64,000 nucleotides of DNA from Phytophthora sp. 'mugwort' (lineage: Eukaryota > Oomycota > Peronosporomycetes > Peronosporales > Peronosporaceae): contig JAUCEF010000004.1 of the NCBI GenBank assembly GCA_033558025.1, positions 682,001 to 746,000 of the forward strand, read 5' to 3'. A program made the translations under genes and the position numbers. The first letter of the stretch is position 1. Each line of letters opens with the position of its first letter. The notes below the pieces were generated by a model. That model made no database searches. It saw nothing but the letters and a program-made list of their open reading frames with translations, and was not told the origin of the DNA. Positions 37,519 through 45,364 of the stretch are shown one piece after another.

Positions 37519-39351
37519 CTACGTGATCAATGGCAAATAACACAAATAATAAGCCAAACACGCATGCACCAATAAAAAAAAAAAAAAAAAAAAAATGCCA
37601 TGGAAATGACGCCGAGACAACCCGTAGCACGCCATACCATAAAACGTGAGCGGGTGGTCACACTCCGATTCGAACGGTGTCTGGCCACAGAACGATAAAA
37701 TGTTTGGCGGGGCTTCGTCACAGAAGACACCGCGATAGGATGTCGAGTGGAGCATCTTTTTACTGGAATGCAGCGAAGAGACTTGATTGGTAGTAGCTCC
37801 AAGCTTCAGTTTGACATTGTGTTGCTTCTGCTGTGCATCGTTATGTTCTATTTCCTCCACGTGAGCCGCGCTGTTCGCGTCCGCGTCCACGTCAATCACT
37901 TGGCGACACGTCTTGTGCTTCTGTGCAGCAGGCTTCGGGGCTTGAGATCGATTTTGAGTCTGTTTACGCTGCGATCGGATCCACGCCAGCTCTCGCTCCT
38001 GGGCCTGCAGGTCATCGAGTGCCACATGATCTGTATCAAAATAAGAGAATACCCGCCGCTTCTTCCTCGTTGATGGTGGCGGCGACTGTGGTAGTGACAG
38101 CGAAGACAGCGCACTCGTGGATACTAAAGACACTGAGGACGGCAAGACGGAACGTACTTTACCCGAAGACATTTCGGTGCTGACAGAAGCAGATTTGCGG
38201 CAATGGTATCGGCTAAACGCGTCTGTCTCTCCGTCATCGGCTTGACTCGTCGACCGCAACGCAGTAGATGGCGACGGCACCGATTTCCGCGCTGGAATTG
38301 CTCTCGGTGATGAGGCCGGCGAGGACGACGACGACACTAGAGACACCGTTTCCTTCCGTGTCGCTGACGAGGACTTCGACACGGTATCTCGAGGTCGTAC
38401 AGCGTTCATCTCCGGTTTCTTCTTGGATATCTCCTTCGTCAACTGATCCCCAGAGACTCTACTTCGCTTTTTGGTGCCGCTAAGAGACTCGCGTCGCATC
38501 TGAGGCAGCACTCGCTTCCGTTTGTCTGCATGGACTGCCAGCAACGTTTTATTCGTCGATTGTTTAGTGGCATGCGTCGAGAATTGTGGGCGTTTTATGG
38601 CCTCAGCGCTCTTTGAATGCTGTCTCGAAACGACGTCTGGGCGAGACTTGCTTCTCCCCAGCACGCGATCATTCAACTTTAGGCGCTTCTTCCCGGTCTT
38701 CATAGGCGTCTGAGTCAGGGAAGACAACGAGGACAGAGTCGACCGACGACCGAGGGATGACTCGGAAGAGCTCGATGAAGACGAAGATAAGTGGTCCACG
38801 ATCTCCTCTGGTTGCTTACTCTTGGGTCGCCGTGACGTCTGTGGTCGATCACCAGTTGCAGCGCCAGAATTACCGAAGCGAGGGCGACGAATAGATCCAG
38901 AGCTTGAGCTCGAGTTGGAATCCGAGCTGGAATTGGAACTGAGGCTGCTTAATAATCTTGCTCGAGACCGCGAAAACGACGCTGGTCGCTGTCTCTCTCG
39001 ATCTCTGTGTGTAAATGCGGTATTCTGCCTGTTCCTTCGGTCTTTCGCGGCCTGGAGAAGCTTCTTAGAACTGTACTGAGTTGTCTGTAGGTTTTTGGTC
39101 TTCGTAGGCAGCAGCGGTGGTGCTAGGGGCGCCCTTTTCTTCTTCTTCGCGCTGCAACTGGCGCCGGTCTCTTCCTTTTCGAGAGCCGCAGCCATCGCCA
39201 GCGCCGCCTCCACTGCGTCCGCGTAGCCGACGGACTGCGCACGCCTCCGCTCAGGCGCAGGAGACGTCGGTGGCGTCGTGGAAGCTGACACCGTCGCCAT
39301 CTCGCTCTCGGACGACGCGTCGCTGCTGTCGTCTAGCACGATCACCTCCAT
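37519..39351 (-). CDS. Ser/Lys-rich low-complexity protein, unknown (610 codons)
   Basis: This is a long uninterrupted frame immediately upstream of E(z) and on the same strand. The N-terminus is acidic (VLDDSSDASSESEM, residues 5-18). Ser runs occur at ~137-160 and 190-205, and there are many basic Lys/Arg clusters that could be nuclear localisation signals. No enzymatic domain was recognised. The last ~40 codons are odd: a 22-T tract (37574-37595 on this strand) encodes poly-Phe, followed by a hydrophobic tail. That looks more like intron or UTR than protein. A GT at 37637-37636 and an AG at 37520-37519 would splice out this tail and join the frame to the E(z) reading frame. It may therefore be either its own gene or the 5' part of a fused gene. 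Confidence 0.55.
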   Translation of the reverse strand: MEVIVLDDSSDASSESEMATVSASTTPPTSPAPERRRAQSVGYADAVEAALAMAAALEKEETGASCSAKKKKRAPLAPPLLPTKTKNLQTTQYSSKKLLQAAKDRRNRQNTAFTHRDRERQRPASFSRSRARLLSSLSSNSSSDSNSSSSSGSIRRPRFGNSGAATGDRPQTSRRPKSKQPEEIVDHLSSSSSSSSESSLGRRSTLSSLSSLTQTPMKTGKKRLKLNDRVLGRSKSRPDVVSRQHSKSAEAIKRPQFSTHATKQSTNKTLLAVHADKRKRVLPQMRRESLSGTKKRSRVSGDQLTKEISKKKPEMNAVRPRDTVSKSSSATRKETVSLVSSSSSPASSPRAIPARKSVPSPSTALRSTSQADDGETDAFSRYHCRKSASVSTEMSSGKVRSVLPSSVSLVSTSALSSLSLPQSPPPSTRKKRRVFSYFDTDHVALDDLQAQERELAWIRSQRKQTQNRSQAPKPAAQKHKTCRQVIDVDADANSAAHVEEIEHNDAQQKQHNVKLKLGATTNQVSSLHSSKKMLHSTSYRGVFCDEAPPNILSFCGQTPFESECDHPLTFYGMACYGLSRRHFHGIFFFFFFLLVHACLAYYLCYLPLIT

Positions 39352-39460
39352 CGCCTCCTGTTATGATGCTTGGTGCTCGCACGTCCGAATGATTAGTTGA
39401 AAGTCGAATTTTTAAAACAAGGTCCTTAGACTACCGCTCCAACACCCCTCCAACGGACGA
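39352..39460. promoter_or_regulatory. Likely upstream region of the Ser-rich gene
   Basis: This is the short interval between the ATG at 39351 and the MITE. It contains CTAATCATTCGGACG on the minus strand, which loosely resembles an oomycete initiator (TCATT core). No firm element could be assigned. Confidence 0.2.
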
Positions 39461-39713
39461 GGATATATCCACCGGACGGGATAAGATTACTCGATTGCCG
39501 TTTTGTCTCAACGTAATCAGTCGAGGATGGGTGTCATGGCCCTCAAATCCACAAAAATGGAGGAGTCGACAGGAATCCTATTGCCCTGCCTCACCCCTAA
39601 AACCCGTCCCTGTAGGGCTTAACCCTATAGGGCCGAGCACGGCGTGACCATGCTTGGTCCTGTGTTTAAGCCCGCGTGCTCTGCACACGGATCTTTATCC
39701 GGTGGATATATCC
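39461..39713. mobile_element. MITE-like element with terminal inverted repeats
   Basis: The left end GGATATATCCACCGG (39461-39475) recurs inverted at 39699-39713. The match continues inward (ACGGGATAAGAT versus ATAAAGAT) apart from a 4-nt gap. The element is 253 bp long, non-coding, with a smaller inner palindrome around CCCTGTAGGG/CCCTATAGGG. No clear target-site duplication was found. Confidence 0.6.
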
Positions 39714-39864
39714 GTACCCCACTACAACTGACAACAGGATTGTCAAGTCCCGTCATTGCTTGTTGAGAACACTGTCGCCAATAAGAGCAATGGGAGGTAC
39801 TTCGAGCATCACTGGCTATTGTTGTTTTGGCGGTAGGTTTGGTGGGGCGACAACAGACGTTGCA

Positions 39865-40600
39865 TGATACGAAACAAACACAAACCGTTGGGCATGGTTT
39901 TTTTTTTTTTTTCTTTCTTCACTTCATCTCTAGGGGATGTTGCTATCTCTGCCAGAAATTTCGTGTGTCAGTACCCTGGCGCCATGTTATCTCAAGACGA
40001 GGCGGAGATCCGACCGATGTCTCATATCTGACAAGATGGTACTGAACCACTTGTTCGAGTTGAATGAAGACTAGTCACGCGCCGCCGCTACGCCGGCGAT
40101 TGTGAAAGTTTTAGATGGTGCCCGTTTCGCTCGCTCAAGGAGATCGCTCCACTATTAATAAAGGCTACCTACACTTCGCTCCGACAGTAAGCCCCTCCGT
40201 TCCGCTCGCGGGGGCTCGCTGCACTACTCGACGTGTTAGGATACTAAGTGAGCTATCAGCTTCGGTAAAATGGGCGGACCCTCTGATTCCGCTATTAATA
40301 GGTTTAATACTCGGCAGTTTTTTTTTGTCCAACGTATTGCCTTTAAAAAGCGTGGCGCGAACAACGAAATTACTCGTTTTCTTGTACACAAAAATGTGAA
40401 CGCTTTTCCAAGTCTGAATTTGTCATACAGTACAAACAGATAGACAGGTGCTTCCGGTGGTTTTTTTCGCTGTGGCAACAAGAACGAGTTCATCAGTCAC
40501 GACGGAGAGACGCCACATTGCGTGGCGAGCGTGGTAAGCGTATGGGTGTGTGCACATCACAGTCTGGGCGTTGCAGAAGTTGGTTTTCGACTAACTTACC
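39865..40600 (+). pseudogene. E(z)-like SET-domain pseudogene, interrupted
   Basis: The plus strand follows the intact E(z) SET sequence. Nucleotides for HKRLGMG sit at 39880-39897 and are followed by a poly-T tract. Then come pieces equivalent to ISA.DFVYEY and TGAMLSQDEAE (about 39930-40010), and to YDKM.L.HLFELNED (about 40035-40070). After an insertion it resumes at ~40446 with RCGNKNEFISHDGETP, then VASVVSVWV and HHSLGVAE, ending near 40600. Frameshifts, deletions and the ~375-bp insertion at 40071-40445 make it non-functional. The edge of the inverted-repeat arm visible in this window (40486) falls inside it. Confidence 0.8.
40071..40445. other. Insertion of unknown origin inside the SET pseudogene
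   Basis: Sequence with no counterpart in E(z) separates the two halves of the pseudogene (after AATGAAGA, before GGTGCTTCCGG). It begins with a GC-rich segment (CGCGCCGCCGCTACGCCGGC) and contains two TATTAATA motifs facing each other. No terminal inverted repeats or ORF were found. Confidence 0.45.
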
Positions 40601-41164
40601 GACATTTCCTTGTCGTAAGGGCTAAGCTATCATGGTTGCCAATGGAATGGATACAATGTGGAAGTTTTGTTGTAAGGGCATTTTACAGTAACATCTCTTC
40701 ATAAGTACGAAACAGACAGGGGGTGTTAGGAGAGATTTAGGAGACGGAGGGGAAAGCTGGAATCTACGCTTAAAAAGCATACAGACTAGAGCGTGAGAAC
40801 GAGACGCCTGATATATCCAAATTCAAGAGGGTATTTGACTATTGAAGGAGGAACTAACATATCTCAATGCTTTTTGTTAGTTACTTTAATATTAAGTATA
40901 GAAAGCAATCGAGTTTCAACCGTCTCGTTCTCACGTTTTAATCTGTATACCAAGATTGTATGCGTTTGGTACGGGACTGTCGTACATGGGATTTACAGTA
41001 TGATCTCGGTACATCCCGCTCCATCTCTGTTGAACTCTAAGTAATAAAAACGCATTTTCATGTATATTGTGGCGCTTCGGAATAACTGGTCTAAAAGAGA
41101 CCACAAAGCAAACCGTTAGCGGTACCACTAATGTATAATGTATTAGGATATCCAAGTTGGTTGT
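40601..41164. repeat. Non-coding arm sequence with dispersed repeat copy B
   Basis: 40601-40940 shows nothing recognisable beyond fairly AT-rich sequence; GAACGAGACG and ACTCGTCTC-like short inverted motifs occur. 40950-41150 aligns to the 3' part of the dispersed repeat at 32930-33095. Confidence 0.45.
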
Positions 41165-41320
41165 AAATACGTAGTGATGTACATATGCACGATTAAAACA
41201 GGCCTCAGTTCCAGACGGGTACGGACTGGATACGCACGTTCCTTATATATGGAATCCTTCAAGGCCGCGCGACGCTGATTCCATTCTGGACCGACACTTC
41301 CCATGTAGCCGTACAGACAT
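41165..41320 (-). pseudogene. E(z) C-terminus plus 3' flank fragment
   Basis: The minus strand reads GYMGSVGPEWNQRRAALKDS, matching the intact C-terminus GYKRSVGPDWSQRRAGSKDS. It then continues into sequence resembling the 3' flank of the intact gene (GAGGCCTGTTTTAATCGTGC). The stop codon position is altered. It lies in the opposite orientation to the neighbouring SET pseudogene, which shows rearrangement. Confidence 0.8.
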
Positions 41321-41820
41321 TTCTTATTATAAAGGGTTTAAGACGGGCGTATCAAATGTAAATGCTTCGTACTTAATATATTCTTCTTATAGGAGCTGTA
41401 ATTGTACAGGTATCCATGACTAAAACTGGTCCGTCAAAAACCGGTGGTCGGTGGACCACCGCTTGGGCGCCGATGGGAGTTATAGCCTGCGCGTTTATAG
41501 GGCCATATGTCGGTATGTCGGCAGGATTACCAGAATCTCTATAGATAATATTGCTGATGTTGGTTGGTATAACAACATGTGTTGTATCGATCAATACAAA
41601 TCTCTAGTTGTTTGGGAATCGACAAACAACTTGAGATTTGTATTGTTCGATTCGAGTACAGATATGTTTCCTCTACGTCCGATTTCGTACTTAGTGATGA
41701 AATAGTGAAATCAAGGGCGTTCCGGTTTCGGCCACTTTTCAGGTCGATTTGGCGGTGTCGATTCACCAATCGACCGCAGAAATTCCGACTAGAACGCACA
41801 ATACTCCCCGAATTAGTTGT
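41321..41820. other. Non-coding segment with a strong hairpin
   Basis: No gene was found. It contains a GGTGGTC/GACCACC mini-hairpin near 41441-41460 and the long hairpin listed at 41588-41649. Confidence 0.4.
41588..41649. repeat. 26-bp stem hairpin
   Basis: The arm CGATCAATACAAATCTC.. (41588-41613) pairs with 41624-41649 across a 10-nt loop with about two mismatches. Such a hairpin could be a relic of a MITE; the mirror copy is at 62837-62898. Confidence 0.65.
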
Positions 41821-42273
41821 AAAGTACGTGCGAACGTGCTACGATTTGTAGTGTGCAGATTTCTTACAAAACATCGTGTGTCCCATCACTAACGGGGTGT
41901 CTCACTATTAGGTGCAAGTGGTAACATCGAATATTCGTAACATTTCAACAACGATATATCGGTTTTAAGCGCTCGATAATATGATCTTACTATGTACCTA
42001 TGAGGGCTTAGGAACTAGTATCAATTCTATCCCAATATCAATTACATCTACTCATGCTTTTTAGATTCGCAGAGAAGACTAAATACTATCAGAAATCTGT
42101 TTATAAGAAGTTGTCAGCCTACACGACCACCAGTCCAATCAGTCGGCGTTCAGCAATGTGAGCGTGGTACATGTACGTAGCAAACACAAACGGTTACACA
42201 TCGGCTTTTTTCGGTTCATGACAACGGGATGAGGCTATTTCGGCGAGTGATTTCGTTTTCATGTACGAGTACA

Positions 42274-44278
42274 CAGGGTTTCCAAATCCACGATGGTAAT
42301 GGCCCGTAAATGTCCGTGACCCCATACCATTACGGAGGGAATTAGATCTGAGGGATATTTTCAATGGTCTTGGTATACAAACAGTAATTGTAAAAAAAAA
42401 TGTGTGCTATGCAGAGCGACATGCGAAGAGTACGTGCCCCCTGTGGGCCATCACCGAGCTTATAGACGGTCTTGCGCTGCCAACACAGCAGCGCATTCGT
42501 TGCAAGAACTCACTCACATTTGCTTCCAAGCCGTCATCTATCGTCGTGCCGAACTTCTGTGCCTCCAACAAGGATGTAGTTGATGCCCTCTTTGAGAAGG
42601 TGACGGGCTCGAGCTACATCTGCCACTTGTGCCATACTAGGCGTACACAGCAAGGGGGCAAAGGGTACACTAACCTGATGGACCACCTCTGTCGCTCCCA
42701 CACGACTGCCACTGTCAACGACATGTTTCGCCAAATGCAGAAGTATGGCATCGAGCGTTGCATGTTCGTCGACGTCAGCCTCGCGGCCAAGACGATGTTT
42801 GGGTGGATGGAGTGGGTGGTGATGGAGAACCGCGAGCTTTCATTCTGCGAGCAAGCGTTGGTGCGCAGGAACACCACCTTGGATAAATTATCTTTTTCTG
42901 CACTCCTCAAAGGCATGGCAGGTCTTTCGGGCTGGTTGGAAACTCGGATAACTGAGAAGCTACAAAGCAAGCGAATAGGGCTTCTCTTTGATGCATGGTC
43001 TGCGGCAGAATACCACTTCGTAGCTGTCATTGCGGTGACTCTCACGTCAGGTGCTACGACAACACCATGCGCGCGTGAGAAGTTCCTGCTCTCTTTGCAA
43101 TCCGTCGACCCAAAGCATTTCGACGACTCGAAGAAGCTGTTTGACGTCGATGCTATCATTGAATTGCTCGACGAAACGCTGGACAAATTCGGCATCGATG
43201 TGGGCCAGTTGTGTTTTCTCGTGGGAGACAACGCGAGTGTCAATGGAAGTATCGGGCGGAAAGTGAAGCTGCCACTCATCGGTTGCGCTAGCCACCGCCT
43301 CAACCAAAAAAGGAGGTGGAACAGCATCTGGCGCTGTACTGCGAAGAAGTGGACAAAGTGGAGACACCTGATGCGTTACTTGCGGACGTCAAAGCAGAGA
43401 ACTATTTTGCGCAAGATCGCGTGCCCCCAGCCTGTCGTGACAACTTGACGCGTTGTTCGAGCACATTCGAGATGCTGAAGAGGTTCAAGGCGATGGTGCC
43501 TCATCTCGATGGTCTAAATGCTGATCTGGCTCCCCTGTTACCTACTCCCCAGGAAATGGTGAAAATCGAAGCGCTTTATGACCATCTGAAGAAGTTTCAG
43601 TCTGTGAACATGAAGCTTCAAGGGGCTGAAGGCATCACGCTACGAAACACCCAACTTCTGTTTGGCAGGCTTCTGGAAGAGTTCGAAGAAGAGGGGACCT
43701 GCAATACTCATCTTGCGCCCGGTGCAAGGGTCGTGTCATTCCCCGACTTCGAAAACGGTATTGTGAAGCTTCAAGGTGGCCGCGAGCACGATCTGTCAAA
43801 GGGCGAGAAGCGGGCGGTTAAACGTTTTCTCACATTACTCTGAAGATGATCTGACCATTATGACCAGTGCCGCGCAACTCAGTTTTGCTGACGCGGCTTT
43901 AGAGGAAGAGCGCATGGCAGCAGATTCCACGTATGTGAACGTCGATTGGATACCGCCTACTTCAGATGACGTCGAGAGATTGTTTTCTCTAGCTGACCAA
44001 GACTTTAGCGACCGCCGCAGGGCGATGATCCCAACGACGCTGGAACTCATCGTGTTTCTTCGTTTCAACAGAGACCTCTGGAACGAGGTCGCTGTCGCCC
44101 AAACGATGCTCTCGCAGAGCAGATTCGTAAACGTACGCGGCAACAGAGTTTGATAGACGAAGCTTTTCTGTAGGTCAACAATACAGCGTAGCTTTCCATT
44201 GAGGGACTATGGTCCCTATCCTATGGATACAGAAAAGCACCTCTCCCTCCGTATCCCATGATTATTTTCGAAATCCTG
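42274..44278 (+). mobile_element. hAT DNA transposon, 2,005 bp, with 8-bp TSD
   Basis: The left end starts CAGGGTTTCCAAAT and the right end, inverted, starts CAGGATTTCGAAAA, giving short imperfect TIRs. The direct duplication CGAGTACA flanks both ends (42266-42273 and 44279-44286). Eight-bp target duplications and short TIRs are the hallmark of the hAT superfamily, and the internal transposase agrees. It sits inside an E(z) fragment, which allows the empty site to be reconstructed. Confidence 0.88.
42402..44153 (+). pseudogene. hAT transposase, two frameshifts
   Basis: The first frame (42402-43310) has a BED-type zinc finger (C74, C77, H95, H100: ICHLC..LMDHLCRSH), then the RNase-H-fold motifs LLFDAWSAAEYH (~205) and FLVGDNASVNGS (~275), then IGCASHRLN. 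At the A6 run 43307-43312 the coding passes to another frame (EVEQHLALYCEEVDKVE..). Near 43820-43842 it shifts again into the C-terminal hAT dimerisation region (PPTSDDVERLFSLADQDF, then LIVFLRFNRDLWNE). No in-frame ATG opens the first frame. As read it cannot make a full transposase, although single-base errors in homopolymers could be assembly noise. Confidence 0.85.
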
Positions 44279-44908
44279 CGAGTACACTGACGCCATTTTA
44301 TCCAGGACGAAGAGGAGCGGTGCGGTATGACTGTCTGCAAGGGCAGCCGTAACAGTATTGGAACAGTCGACGCAACCTACCCGCTAACCCCATATGACAC
44401 GCACACGGCCGCACTTGTAAACCTGTTGTGCTCCTTGCAAGCCATCGGGTAGGCTGACAACTTCTTGTAAACATATTTCTAGCTTGCAACTCCTTGCCAC
44501 CGTGTTGAAGCTCTTTGCTCGCATCTGATAGGTATGCAGCAATATGCAGCAATACGGGCAAAGTGAGTCTTGGTAATTCAAGTAGCTTGGAAGTTGGCTA
44601 ATAGCATTTAGGCTTCTCTACAAATCTAAAAAGCATGAATAGATGTAGTTGATATTGGGATAGAATTGATACTAGTTTGTAATCCCTTATATTCGGACAG
44701 TAAGATCATATTATCAAGCGCTTACAATCGATATATCATGACGAACGTTACGAAAATTCGATGTTACCGCGTGCACCTAATATTGAGCCGCCCCATTAGT
44801 GATGGAAAACACGATGTTTTGTATGAAACCTGCACACTACAAATCATATTACATTCGCGCTTACTTTAGCCTGTATGTGACTGTTAAGAGTCGTGCCGTA
44901 CATGGAAC

Positions 44909-45364
44909 TTATGGCCAACACGTCCCGGGCCTTTCCGGTTCAATACCTGAAGCGAAAAAAGAAGGCTCGGCCGGGAAGAACGAGTCGTTTAAATTAACGT
45001 CCGCCAACATCGTTGTGGAGATAGTGATGGGTACCAAGATGAAGGTCGGGACTATGCCGACAAAAGATACCCAGACGGCGGCTCTAAAGAGAACTACGGG
45101 CCTGTTGCAGTCGTAAACGAAAATCAGCATCGCGTTCGCTCGATCTGACAGTCTCCGCACCAAAGGTTGCAACAGCCAACATAACATGACCACGACGAAC
45201 GATGCCCAAGGCGCTACGTGCGGGGCGGGCGGCAATATGACCAATGTGCAGCCTCTGCTATAGTCACATACTCGGTGCACTATTGCTAAAAACGGTACAA
45301 ACTGTGCAAGGAGGTGCATGAAGTGGGGAACTGAGACGCGTTTCAGAACCTCGTCAGCCTCCAA
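44909..45364 (-). CDS. Hydrophobic ORF of 151 codons, unknown
   Basis: It contains two or three likely membrane segments (VAPWASFVVVMLCWLLQPLV; AAVWVSFVGIVPTFILVPI) separated by charged linkers. Its first codons lie outside the repeat arm, since the arm border is at 45348; the mirror copy therefore has a different N-terminus. It overlaps the dispersed-repeat family at its 3' end, which suggests transposon-linked or spurious coding. No family is recognised. Confidence 0.3.
   Translation of the reverse strand: MEADEVLKRVSVPHFMHLLAQFVPFLAIVHRVCDYSRGCTLVILPPAPHVAPWASFVVVMLCWLLQPLVRRLSDRANAMLIFVYDCNRPVVLFRAAVWVSFVGIVPTFILVPITISTTMLADVNLNDSFFPAEPSFFASGIEPERPGTCWP

Larger units (their letters stand above)
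42122..44335 (+). pseudogene. E(z) SET fragment split by the hAT insertion
   Basis: 42122-42273 matches nucleotides coding ..GNVSV.R..HKRL.. through ISANDFVYEY of the intact gene. Homology resumes at 44279-44335 with EYT.A and QDEEERCGM. The 2,005-bp gap between them is the hAT element, and the 8 bp at the junction (CGAGTACA, in the YEYT codons) are duplicated on both sides. Stops and frameshifts are present. Confidence 0.82.
41821..44867 (+). mobile_element. Long-TIR element carrying an E(z) fragment and a nested hAT
   Basis: 41821-42122 is an imperfect inverted copy of 44449-44867. Shared blocks, read on the plus strand at the left, include TATCAATTCTATCCCAATAT, CATGCTTTTTAGAT and AAGAAGTTGTCAGCCTAC. 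The right copy holds about 110 extra bp. Between them lie an E(z) fragment and the hAT element. No transposase of its own was seen, so it looks non-autonomous. True ends and target-site duplication are uncertain, because the related repeat copy A extends farther outward. Confidence 0.6.
40486..45348 (+). repeat. Left arm of a large inverted repeat
   Basis: Every segment compared here is the exact reverse complement of 59138-64000, with x mapping to 104486-x. The inner border is sharp: after TTTCAGAA the left continues CCTCGTC while the right continues TTTGCCT. The outer border is not reached, because the right copy runs to the last base of the window. No mismatch was noticed over about 4.86 kb. 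Confidence 0.95.

Noticed and set aside
42614..43327. 237-codon minus-strand frame within the hAT element (mirror at 61159-61872)
   Set aside because: It is the antisense shadow of the transposase reading frame, whose plus-strand product has clear hAT motifs.
44279..44453. A second independent transposon end right of the hAT element
   Set aside because: The sequence is explained by the resumed E(z) fragment (44279-44335) and the inner end of the long TIR.
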